NCBI RefSeq assembly: GCF_002502735.1
Contig: NZ_DAQC01000001.1
Coordinates: 551,229 to 615,228 of the forward strand
Direction of reading: 5' to 3'
DNA length: 64,000 nt
Source: Methanoregula sp. UBA64
Lineage (GTDB): Archaea; Halobacteriota; Methanomicrobia; Methanomicrobiales; Methanospirillaceae
The notes below the pieces were generated by a model. It did no database searches. It had not been told where the DNA came from and was given only the letters and a program-made list of their open reading frames with translations. Position 1 is the first letter of the stretch. Every line of letters starts with the position of its first letter. The translations under genes and the position numbers were made by a program. Below are positions 49,758 to 58,472 of the stretch, in pieces.

Positions 49758-51248
49758 ATGGACACTCCCCCTTTCGAACATCTCGGAAAGTTTCTGGAAC
49801 GGATAAAAAATATCGGATTTTTCGAACGGCTTTTTTCATGGAAAACTACCGTTTCGCTCGGATATGATGCATACGGGGACTACCAGCAGATCCAGAGTAC
49901 CCTGCGGAAAAAGGATCAGGAGATCGCTGACCTGGCCGCACAGGTCCGGGATATCTCAAAGGATCTCGAACTCCAGAAACAGAGCTTCGCGCAGGCACAG
50001 AACGATCTGGTAAAAGAACAGAACCGGGCCCAGTTGTTCAACGAGAAAGCCGGGGAAAAAGAGAGCGAGCGGGCGAAACTGGAGGCAAAGCTCTCCGGAA
50101 CGATTGCCAATACCGATGAGATAATTCTCGGGCTGAAAGGACAACTGATCGAGCTCCAGTCCAGAAACGAGGATCTCACCCGAACGATCGCGGAAAAAGG
50201 AAAGGAAGCCGGCGGGCTTGCCGAATCAGACCGGAAAAATCTGGAAACCATCGGCCGGTTACGGCAGGATCTTTTTGAAACCGATCAGAAATACCAGCTG
50301 CTCAACAAACAGTATATCGACGCCCAGAAAGCGCTTACGGAATTTGGCCAGAGAGAGGAAGCGCGTACCCATGAGCACGACCAGAGAATGACCGCGCTCC
50401 AGGAACTCAAAAAGCAACTGGACGACGACCGGCTCCGGGTGCAGCAGGAACGGGACACCGAACTCCAGAAGAAATTTTCCGATATGGAACAGACGTGGAA
50501 GCGGCACGAGGAAGTTGTCGAAGAGTCGCTCCGGTCCATCTGCCAGCGTCACACGCTGGAATACTGCGACAAGGAAAAGTTCCCGGTTGCCGGCAAGAAA
50601 CCCGATAACGCGATTCTGATCTGTGACCAGTACGTGATCTTCGACGCAAAGAGCCCGAAGAACCCCGACGATCTCAATAACTTCCCGACATATATCAAAA
50701 ACCAGGCCGAGGCAGCGAAAAAGTATGCAAAGGAAGAGAACGTCAAGAAAGATATTTTTCTCGTGGTCCCGTCAAATACGGTCGAATATCTTGACGAGTT
50801 CCACCTTGACATGGCCGATTACCAGGTGTACGTGGTCACGTACGACAGCCTCGAACCGATTGTCTTGGCGCTCCGTAAGATCGAGGATTACCAGTTTGTT
50901 GACCAGCTCAGTCCGGAAGACCGCGAGAATATCTGCCATGTGATCGGGAAGTTCGCGCATGCAACCAAACGGCGGATGCAGATCGACACGTACTTCTTCA
51001 ATGAATTTTTAGGCCTGCTCCGGTCCTGCGAGTCGCTTCCTGATGACATCATGAAAAAAGTCGTGGAGTTTGAGAAAGCGGAGAAGATGAACCCCCCGAT
51101 GGAGAAGCGCAAGAAACTGATCCCGACAAAAGATCTCGAACATGAGGTTAAAAGCATTACAAAGAAAGCGGAAGCCTATGAGATCGATGTGACGGCGGTC
51201 ACCCGGGAAAAGATCGAGACAATCCCGCTGGACAAATATCTGGAATAA
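49758..51248 (+). CDS. Coiled-coil protein with an RmuC-like nuclease domain
   Basis: A 496-residue protein from ATG 49758 (ATG 49707 would give 513). Residues about 45-265 are long coiled coil. The C-terminal ~220 residues contain NAILICDQYVIFDAKSPKNP, where D-x-K is the expected PD-(D/E)XK core, and a downstream helix pattern as in RmuC. RmuC proteins limit DNA rearrangement and have been linked to defence. The upstream membrane helix of bacterial RmuC is absent here. It is followed by addB- and addA-like genes on the same strand, suggesting a DNA-processing group. No Shine-Dalgarno is visible. Confidence 0.7.
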   Translation: MDTPPFEHLGKFLERIKNIGFFERLFSWKTTVSLGYDAYGDYQQIQSTLRKKDQEIADLAAQVRDISKDLELQKQSFAQAQNDLVKEQNRAQLFNEKAGEKESERAKLEAKLSGTIANTDEIILGLKGQLIELQSRNEDLTRTIAEKGKEAGGLAESDRKNLETIGRLRQDLFETDQKYQLLNKQYIDAQKALTEFGQREEARTHEHDQRMTALQELKKQLDDDRLRVQQERDTELQKKFSDMEQTWKRHEEVVEESLRSICQRHTLEYCDKEKFPVAGKKPDNAILICDQYVIFDAKSPKNPDDLNNFPTYIKNQAEAAKKYAKEENVKKDIFLVVPSNTVEYLDEFHLDMADYQVYVVTYDSLEPIVLALRKIEDYQFVDQLSPEDRENICHVIGKFAHATKRRMQIDTYFFNEFLGLLRSCESLPDDIMKKVVEFEKAEKMNPPMEKRKKLIPTKDLEHEVKSITKKAEAYEIDVTAVTREKIETIPLDKYLE

Positions 51249-51283
51249 TCTCCTTTTTCCCCAGAAGCGTTGATCAGATATCT

Positions 51284-54200
51284 ATGGAACAGATCCCCGG
51301 CCCGCAGTCAGTTTCTCATGAGTACGGTCTGCCCGGGGAGCACCTTGATACGGTCATCGAACGGTACCTGTCGGCATCAAAAACCGATCCGTTCTCCACC
51401 TGGATCCTTGTCCCTACCCGGCGGCTGGCCGGGTGTATCGCGGACGAACTTGCCCGGCGCGCAAGCCCCATCATTCCTTCGCACATCTGCACCATCGAAG
51501 GTTTCTGCCATGCGCTCTTTATAGAAAACCGGACAACCGAACGGTTCCTGCAAAGAAGCGAGGCCCGGATGCTCCTCGCACAGATTGTTGAAGAGAAGAG
51601 GGCAGAGGTTCCCTTTTTTATTACCCGGGATCACCCGGCACCGGGTACGATCGATGACCTTATGACATTCATGAATGTCACGCTGAACCGGAACGTCCCG
51701 TTCCCGGAATGCCTCCTTGAACTCCAGGGAGAAAAGATCCGGCAGCTTGACACGATCATCACGGCATACCGGGACGCCCTTCATGAGCGGGACCTTGCTG
51801 ATGACGATACGCTTCTTCCATGGACGATCGATTTCCTGTACCGGACAAAATCGTCCCCGCTCGGGACGGTCTTTGTATACGGGTTTTACGAGCCCCTCCC
51901 TCTTGAAGAAGAGCTCTTTGGGGCAATCCGGGAGCGGTCTTTTGCAGCACATTTTTTTATTCCCCATGGTCTTGACCGGAATATTTTCCGCAACGGTCCT
52001 GCCGTTTTACTTTCCGGGGAACCTGCACAACAAACACGGCAGATCACCGGTCTCTTCTCGGAAACGGGTTCTCTTGGGGCGCCCGGGTTTTTCCGGGTGC
52101 AGACGTTTCCCACCCGGTATGCCGAGATATATGCAGTCGCAGCGGAGATTGCCCGGCTGAACGAAGAGGGAACGCCCCTTTCGGATATCGCGGTGGTCTG
52201 CCCGGATCTCCGGGAAAACCTTGCGCTTGTCGAAGAGGTATTTGCCGAATCCGGGATCCCCTGGAATGCGGCAGTCAGCCACACGATGGCCCGATCGCCC
52301 GTGATCCGGTTCCTGACCGGCATTACCGGCCTTGCGGCTGGAGGGTATGCCCGCGAGGATATGGTCCGGCTGATTCAGAGCCCGTATTTCCGGAAAAAAC
52401 GCGTGCCCGGCGGTTCTGTCAGTCTCAATGCATCGGAAGTGGACCTGGTCTCGCGGTACGCACGCATCGATGGTCCCCGCCCCGACTGGGAGAAAGCGCT
52501 TGGCCGGCTCCATGAGCAGGTTGCGGATCCAGAGCGGGCAACGAACTACCCTGGCATATCGCTGCCTGCTGTTGAACGCGTACAGGAAGGGATCCGGATC
52601 CTGATTGCCGGTCTCGAAACCCTTACCGGAAAGAAAAACCTGCGCGATCATATCCGCGCCTTCGATACGTTCCTTGATGCATGGGAGATTCCGTTTTTGT
52701 CCGGAGCACCCGATGAAGGCGCCGGAGAGAAGGAGAAAACGGCCTGCACACAATTCCGGTTGCGCGTGAATGCCCTTGCCACGGCTGCCTGGACAGATGC
52801 CGGCAGGATTGTCGGCCCGGACGAATTTTCGCGGCTTGTTGCGGCCATTGCCGAAGAGCCGGATGAGAGCGGTCTTCCTGATCTTCCGGGGGTTACCCTT
52901 CTTGGTCCCCGCGAATGCCCGCACATGAAATTTCCGGTTGTGTTTGTCTGCGGTCTTACCGAAGGCACGTTTCCCCGGCTCACCACCCGGCTTCCTTTCA
53001 CCAACACGCTTGAGAACAAGCGGATGGGGACCCGCACGCTCTCGGAGATCCTCCGGGAGGAACAGTACTATTTCATCGCGGCCCTTCTTCTGGCAAAAAA
53101 GACCCTGTACCTCAGCGCCCCGCTTGCCGATGGCGAAAAACCGCTCCTGACCTCGGCATTTTTCGAACGGGTCCGGATGCGGACCGGGGAGTGCCCGTGG
53201 CCTGTACCGTCCGGCACGCTCTCTTTTGCATCCCGGCGTACAGCAGCCGTCCGGGCCGGCGCGGAGATCCGTACAGGAAGACTCACGGCTGCATGCAGAC
53301 TTATCCCTGCACCGCTTGCTCCTGACGATCTTGTGGAACGCGTGAACATGGAAGGGTATCACCGGCAGGGCGGTTGCAGCACACCTTACGATGGCATCCT
53401 TTCCGGGTACGATCCAATCCTTGCGATCCTGTCAGGAAGGTACGGTGCGGATCATGTCTGGTCCCCGACAAACCTCGAACTGTACGCCGGCTGTCCCTTT
53501 GCCTATTTCTGCCGCCGGGTGATCGGACTTGAGGCGCTGCCCGATGTGGAGCCCGACCTCTCCGCAGCCGACCGGGGGAGCGCCATCCACGAGGTCCTGA
53601 GCACGTTTTACCGGCAGTGGCGGGGTCTCGGGCAGACAAAGGTCACCCCGGCAATGCTTGCAGATGCAACCGACCTGATCCTCCGCATTGCACAGGAATC
53701 GCTCGACCGGTATAATTTTAGTAGCCCCCTCTGGGATGCCACCCGGATCCTGATGCTTGGCGACAAAGGAAACGGTCCCGGGTATTTCGAACGGTTCCTT
53801 TCCTGCGAGACACAAGAGGCAGACTCCCCGCTTGTCCCGTCGTGTTTTGAATTTTCCTTTGGCATGGGACCTGGCGGGGAGGCCGAGCCGGGATCCCCGG
53901 CACCCGTGGAACTCACGTCTCCCGACGGGACGCACCGGATGCTTGTCCGCGGCCGGATCGATCGGATCGATCAGGCCCCTGACGGCAGTTTCCTGATCTA
54001 TGATTACAAATCCGGCGCGCAGCATCCAAAGACAAAGGATATCGAAGAGGGAACGGCGCTCCAGCTGCCGCTGTACCTGCTCGCGTACGAAAAAATTACC
54101 GGCGGCCGTGGCATTGCCGGGGGATATTACACGATCCGGCGGGATATTGCCCGAAGCATCGTGCTTGCGGATGCCGCCGCAAAGGACATGATGATCTCCC

Positions 54201-54400
54201 GGCCCCGGGTCTCTGCGGATTTTTCCGGCCTGCTGCACCATTCGCTTGACTGCTCCTTTTCCTACCTTGACGGGATCCGGGGCGGGCGTTTCCCTCTCCC
54301 GGACCGGGAAGCGTGCCCGAACAGCTACTGCGAATTCCGGCGGATCTGCCGGTTCGATCCCTACCGCGTCCTTTCCTGCAACGGAGGAGTCCCGACATGA
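51284..54400 (+). CDS. addB: AddB-like helicase/nuclease subunit with Fe-S nuclease domain
   Basis: A 1038-residue protein. The N-terminal half resembles the inactivated helicase of AddB (WILVPTRRLAGCIADEL, an altered Walker region). The C-terminal part is a RecB-type PD-(D/E)XK nuclease: DRGSAIHEVLSTF, VRGRIDRIDQ and FLIYDYKSG with D-x-K. Four Cys frame it as in Fe-S AddB/Cas4 nucleases: YAGCPFAYFC before the domain and ACPNSYCEFRRIC at the end. AddAB resects double-strand breaks and degrades foreign ends. The addA ATG overlaps the stop as ATGA. Confidence 0.88.
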   Translation: MEQIPGPQSVSHEYGLPGEHLDTVIERYLSASKTDPFSTWILVPTRRLAGCIADELARRASPIIPSHICTIEGFCHALFIENRTTERFLQRSEARMLLAQIVEEKRAEVPFFITRDHPAPGTIDDLMTFMNVTLNRNVPFPECLLELQGEKIRQLDTIITAYRDALHERDLADDDTLLPWTIDFLYRTKSSPLGTVFVYGFYEPLPLEEELFGAIRERSFAAHFFIPHGLDRNIFRNGPAVLLSGEPAQQTRQITGLFSETGSLGAPGFFRVQTFPTRYAEIYAVAAEIARLNEEGTPLSDIAVVCPDLRENLALVEEVFAESGIPWNAAVSHTMARSPVIRFLTGITGLAAGGYAREDMVRLIQSPYFRKKRVPGGSVSLNASEVDLVSRYARIDGPRPDWEKALGRLHEQVADPERATNYPGISLPAVERVQEGIRILIAGLETLTGKKNLRDHIRAFDTFLDAWEIPFLSGAPDEGAGEKEKTACTQFRLRVNALATAAWTDAGRIVGPDEFSRLVAAIAEEPDESGLPDLPGVTLLGPRECPHMKFPVVFVCGLTEGTFPRLTTRLPFTNTLENKRMGTRTLSEILREEQYYFIAALLLAKKTLYLSAPLADGEKPLLTSAFFERVRMRTGECPWPVPSGTLSFASRRTAAVRAGAEIRTGRLTAACRLIPAPLAPDDLVERVNMEGYHRQGGCSTPYDGILSGYDPILAILSGRYGADHVWSPTNLELYAGCPFAYFCRRVIGLEALPDVEPDLSAADRGSAIHEVLSTFYRQWRGLGQTKVTPAMLADATDLILRIAQESLDRYNFSSPLWDATRILMLGDKGNGPGYFERFLSCETQEADSPLVPSCFEFSFGMGPGGEAEPGSPAPVELTSPDGTHRMLVRGRIDRIDQAPDGSFLIYDYKSGAQHPKTKDIEEGTALQLPLYLLAYEKITGGRGIAGGYYTIRRDIARSIVLADAAAKDMMISRPRVSADFSGLLHHSLDCSFSYLDGIRGGRFPLPDREACPNSYCEFRRICRFDPYRVLSCNGGVPT

Positions 54401-57400
54401 CTGCAACAGGGCGCCAGAACGATGCCATCACGCACCATGACCGGAGCATGGTGGTCACGGCAGGCGCTGGCACCGGCAAGACCTACGTGCTGGTCCGGAA
54501 ATACATTGACCTCCTTATGTCCCGCGGTATTGCCGTGCCGGAGATCCTAGCCCTGACCTTTACCGACAAGGCCGCAGCGGAGATGAAGGAACGGATACGA
54601 AAGGAGATCCTCATCCATGAAGGCCCGCAGTGGGAGAAAGCGGCCGAGGACTTCATGATTGCTCCGGTCCAGACCTTCCATTCGTTCTGCGCACAGGTGC
54701 TCCGGGAATTTCCCATCGAGGCGGGACTGGAGCCGGGCTTTGTGGTCCTTGACGAGCAGCAGGTCTCCCGGATCCACGCACAGGCCTGCGAGGACCTGTT
54801 TCATACCCGGCAGGAAGGCCCGGCACACGATGCGCTCGTCCGCGTGCTCTCCATCACCGACCAGTATACGCTGCGGTCGATACTTGCCTCGCTCTACGAG
54901 CGGCGCGAGCAGTACGCGCAGTTTTTTGCTGCGCTGGACGCTGATGAAACCGGCGTCATTACGGTGTGGAAAGAGGAGACAGGCCGGATCCGGGATGCGG
55001 AGATCGCGGCACTCCGGGGCGATCCCTCGTTCTCTGCCAGCCTGAAACAATTGCTCGGCCTTGCCCGGGAGTATACAGGTTCAGAGGACCGGGCCGCACA
55101 GTTCCTTGCGGAGATCCAGCCCCTGCTTGCCACGCTTGCAGAGACTTCCGATACCGCAGAGTTCTGTGCGGTCGCGCTTGAACTGGAGAGAAAGAGACCC
55201 GGTAATATCGGGAGCAAAAAGAACTGGAGGGGAAACGATCTCGATCTCTATAGGAAATCCCGTAAGGATCTCAACGGGATCCTTGAGCGGAAACTTTCGC
55301 TCTTCCGGCTGACCGTGGATCCCTCGGATCCGGTGATTGCCGGGTCGGTCCGGTTCCTGCACGATCTCTCGCGGGTTTTTTCCCGGTACTCGGCGCTGGT
55401 CGGGAACGGGAAGGCGGTTCTTGGCGGTCTTGATTTCTCGGACCTGATCCTCCGCGCCCGGCACCTCTTCCTCTCCAACGGTACGCTCGTCACCACTCAT
55501 TTCCTGCGGCGGTACCGCTATATCCTCGTTGACGAGTTCCAGGACACGGACATCTCGCAGTTCGACATCATCCTTGCCGTGATCGGGACGCCAACGCCAG
55601 AAACCGACTGCCTCTTTATTGTCGGGGACCCCAAGCAGTCGATCTATCTCTTCCGCGACGCCGACGTAACGCGGTTCAAGGCGGCGCAGGAGCTGATCGA
55701 GACCGTGTGCAGGGGCAAGAAGATCGCGCTCGATACCAGTTTTAGGAGCACAAAGGAAGTGGTAGGTCTTGCAAACATCCTCTTTTCCCGGCTGCTTGCC
55801 TCTGCGGAGAAGGCATGGGAGTTCGGGTACGAGCCGGTGAAGATTTCAGCGGACCGGGCCGGTCACGACGGGTCCGTTGAGCTGCTCCTTTCGCCCGGAG
55901 GAGAGAATGCCGGTGAGACAAAGAGGATCGAGGCGGAGATGCTGGCAAAGAAGATCCACAGCATGGTCAATGCCCGTCCGCTTACCGTGTATGCGGAGCA
56001 GCCGGATCATACGTTTGTCCCGCGCCCGGCCCGGTACGGCGACATTGCGATCCTGTTAGAGCAGCGCACGAACCTTTCCGCGTATCTTACGGCGCTGGAG
56101 AACTACGGTATTCCGTTCTATGTACACGGGGGTACCGGGTTCTACCACCGGCAGGAGGTGTACGATCTTTTCGGCATCCTTTCCTTCCTCGAATGCCCGC
56201 ACGACAACGTGAGCCTTGCCGGTGTCCTCCGCTCCCCGTACTGCGGGCTCTCCGATGCAGAGCTTTTCTTTGTTGCGCAGGAGCGCGGGAGAACGCTCTT
56301 TGAAAAACTTAAAGGATATGCGGAGCACGATTTCCGGGCGGCAGGGGTGCTCAAGCGGCTGACCTCATGGCAGCAGTACGCCGGCCGGACCGGCCTTGTG
56401 GCGCTGCTGCGCCGGATCCTCGCAGAGTCCGGGGTATACACGGTATACGCGGCGCTGCCGGAGGGCGAACAGATCCTTGCCAATATCGAGAAACTCGTTG
56501 CTATGGCCCGGGCCCGGGAGGAGAGCGGGAAGTATGCTCCCGGCGATTTTACCGCGGATCTCCGGACTGCAATGGACGACGATGAGCGCGAGGGCGAGGC
56601 GCCGCTCGATGCGCTTGCGGAAAATGCGGTCAACATCATGACCGTGCACGCGGCAAAGGGACTGGAGTTTCCGGTTGTCTGCGTGCCGGACATGGGCATG
56701 TCCTTTAAGGACCGCTATCCTCCGATCATGATCGGCGACAACCCGCTGATGGTGGGGGTAAAGGTTCCCGACCCGGCACACAATTTCGAGATGACGGGAA
56801 GCGCCGTGCTCCTTGCGCTCCGCGAGCTCCAGAAGCAGAAAGAGCGGGCGGAGAGAAAGCGGCTCCTGTATGTTGCGCTGACCCGGGCCCGGGACCACCT
56901 GGTGATGTGCGGGACTGTACCGGAGGAGCCCGGTCTCTCGTACGAGCTTGCCCGTTCGCGGATGGACTGGATCACGCTGGCGCTCGGGATTACGGGCGAT
57001 GCGGTGCAGGCCGGCGGGCTCACGCTTGCGCTGCCGGACGGGACCGGCCGGATCCGGCTTACGATCACCACGGACCCGGCCACGATCCCGGCCGAGGCCG
57101 GGCGGGCGGAACCGGAGCTTGTGGTTGTGCCGGAGGAATGCCGGGGGAAGACGGGGACCTGGGAAGCGCCATGCTATGATCCCGGGCCGGACCGTTTGAA
57201 GGTTACCCCGGTTACGGATCTGGAGAAGGGGCAGGGGCCGGCACGGGCCCATGAATCCGGAGAGCACCGGTACCTGCCCGATATTTCCCGCGGCGAGGAC
57301 CGGGGCACGATCATCCACGAAGTGCTGCGGGGCCGGGATGCGGCGACCGTGCTCAAAGAGTTCGGCGCTGATTCCGGGGAATCTGTCCGGCAGTGCGAAG

Positions 57401-57723
57401 AGATCCGGGAAAAATTCTTTTCATCCGGTCTGATGAAGCGGGCGAAGCGTTCGTTTGCCGAGCTGCCATTTGTGATCCCGTGGGAAGGGCAGCCCGTTAC
57501 CGGCAAGATCGACCGGCTCGCAGAGCTCGATGACGGTTCCTGGGCCGTGATCGATTACAAGAGCATGGCTGTCGTGCCGGAAGATTATTCGGCGATCGCG
57601 GAAGAGTACCGGGTCTCGATGGCGGTGTACTGCGAAGCGGCACGAAGGCTGGTACCCGGGAAAACAGTAGCCGGGTTTTTGTATTTCACGGAGACCGGGG
57701 AATTTTGGCCGGTGAAGTCCTGA
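54397..57723 (+). CDS. addA: AddA-like UvrD-family helicase with RecB nuclease domain
   Basis: A 1108-residue superfamily-1 helicase. Walker A is AGAGTGKTYVL near the N-terminus (after QNDAITHHDRSMVVT), motif Ia is LALTFTDKAAAEM, the Walker B is ILVDEFQDTD, motif V is MTVHAAKGLEFPVV, and motif VI is LLYVALTRARDHL. The C-terminal nuclease has RGTIIHEVLRG, GKIDRLAELDDGS and WAVIDYKSM. The start is ATG 54397 with GGAGGAG eight bases upstream; the frame open upstream is inside addB. With AddB it forms a break-resecting complex. Such bacterial-type pairs are uncommon but known in methanogens. Confidence 0.93.
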   Translation: MTATGRQNDAITHHDRSMVVTAGAGTGKTYVLVRKYIDLLMSRGIAVPEILALTFTDKAAAEMKERIRKEILIHEGPQWEKAAEDFMIAPVQTFHSFCAQVLREFPIEAGLEPGFVVLDEQQVSRIHAQACEDLFHTRQEGPAHDALVRVLSITDQYTLRSILASLYERREQYAQFFAALDADETGVITVWKEETGRIRDAEIAALRGDPSFSASLKQLLGLAREYTGSEDRAAQFLAEIQPLLATLAETSDTAEFCAVALELERKRPGNIGSKKNWRGNDLDLYRKSRKDLNGILERKLSLFRLTVDPSDPVIAGSVRFLHDLSRVFSRYSALVGNGKAVLGGLDFSDLILRARHLFLSNGTLVTTHFLRRYRYILVDEFQDTDISQFDIILAVIGTPTPETDCLFIVGDPKQSIYLFRDADVTRFKAAQELIETVCRGKKIALDTSFRSTKEVVGLANILFSRLLASAEKAWEFGYEPVKISADRAGHDGSVELLLSPGGENAGETKRIEAEMLAKKIHSMVNARPLTVYAEQPDHTFVPRPARYGDIAILLEQRTNLSAYLTALENYGIPFYVHGGTGFYHRQEVYDLFGILSFLECPHDNVSLAGVLRSPYCGLSDAELFFVAQERGRTLFEKLKGYAEHDFRAAGVLKRLTSWQQYAGRTGLVALLRRILAESGVYTVYAALPEGEQILANIEKLVAMARAREESGKYAPGDFTADLRTAMDDDEREGEAPLDALAENAVNIMTVHAAKGLEFPVVCVPDMGMSFKDRYPPIMIGDNPLMVGVKVPDPAHNFEMTGSAVLLALRELQKQKERAERKRLLYVALTRARDHLVMCGTVPEEPGLSYELARSRMDWITLALGITGDAVQAGGLTLALPDGTGRIRLTITTDPATIPAEAGRAEPELVVVPEECRGKTGTWEAPCYDPGPDRLKVTPVTDLEKGQGPARAHESGEHRYLPDISRGEDRGTIIHEVLRGRDAATVLKEFGADSGESVRQCEEIREKFFSSGLMKRAKRSFAELPFVIPWEGQPVTGKIDRLAELDDGSWAVIDYKSMAVVPEDYSAIAEEYRVSMAVYCEAARRLVPGKTVAGFLYFTETGEFWPVKS

Positions 57724-58472
57724 AATAATTTGGTTCTTGTCTCTAAACCCATCGAATTCGATGGGATTAACCTCCGGGTTGACAGGGATAACCCCCTCCG
57801 GGCCTGACCCCCAAAACAGCCCTTCTTTTCATTTTCCGCGTGCAATGGCCAGTTCGGGAAAAGATCGGGCAAATGAACGCTGCTATTAGCCGCGCTTTTT
57901 CTCCGACGTGAAAATGCCCTTTGGAGCGCGAATTCGTGCGTGTTTTGCAGGGATTAGTGCGTGTTTTGGCCCGGCCAAGCTATCTCCCCTCCCACTTCTC
58001 CGTCGGAGAATCGGGTTTTGGAGATCGTATCTCTCCCTACCTCCCCCCGGATCCGTGACTGCCAAAACAGGCCCTCATTTTTTTGGCATGTGCAGGAGCC
58101 CGATCCCCTTAGTTTCACTCTGCACAAACAAGCCTAAATACGCTTGGCCGGGCCGGATCGTTTCACCGACGTAAAACCTGCTGGTTTTGGCATGACCGGG
58201 CCGGAAACTGACATGGTTTTTTGCGAAACTGACTTGTTTTGGGGAGAAAACGGGGTGATCCGGGGCATTTTCGGGCCCGGATTTTCAGTACTCTTTTACG
58301 GGTGATCGCATGGTCCCGGATCCGGCCCAGGCCCGGGGACCCCTGCCGACCGTTATCCCGGACAAGCCCGATACGGCTGGCTCGTGGAGCTCGATGACGG
58401 TTCGTTGCTTAAAAAGAATTAAGCCATTGAACAGTATAGCCCTATTAATCGGATCAATAATTGGGGACTCGT
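57724..58472. other. 749-bp gap with repeated CCAAAACA/TGTTTTGG words and an addA-like fragment
   Basis: No supported gene. The word CCAAAACA or its complement TGTTTTGG occurs several times (about 57810, 57961, 58069, 58238), and GTGCGTGTTTTG is directly repeated at 57937 and 57958. The stretch 58349-58404 resembles addA 57492-57540, sharing GAGCTCGATGACGGTTC. From 58400 the base composition turns sharply A+T-rich, the left edge of the imported segment. Confidence 0.5.

Noticed and set aside
52007..53362. 451-codon minus-strand ORF opposite addB
   Set aside because: Antisense to a coherent addB frame; composition is Arg/Gly-rich noise.
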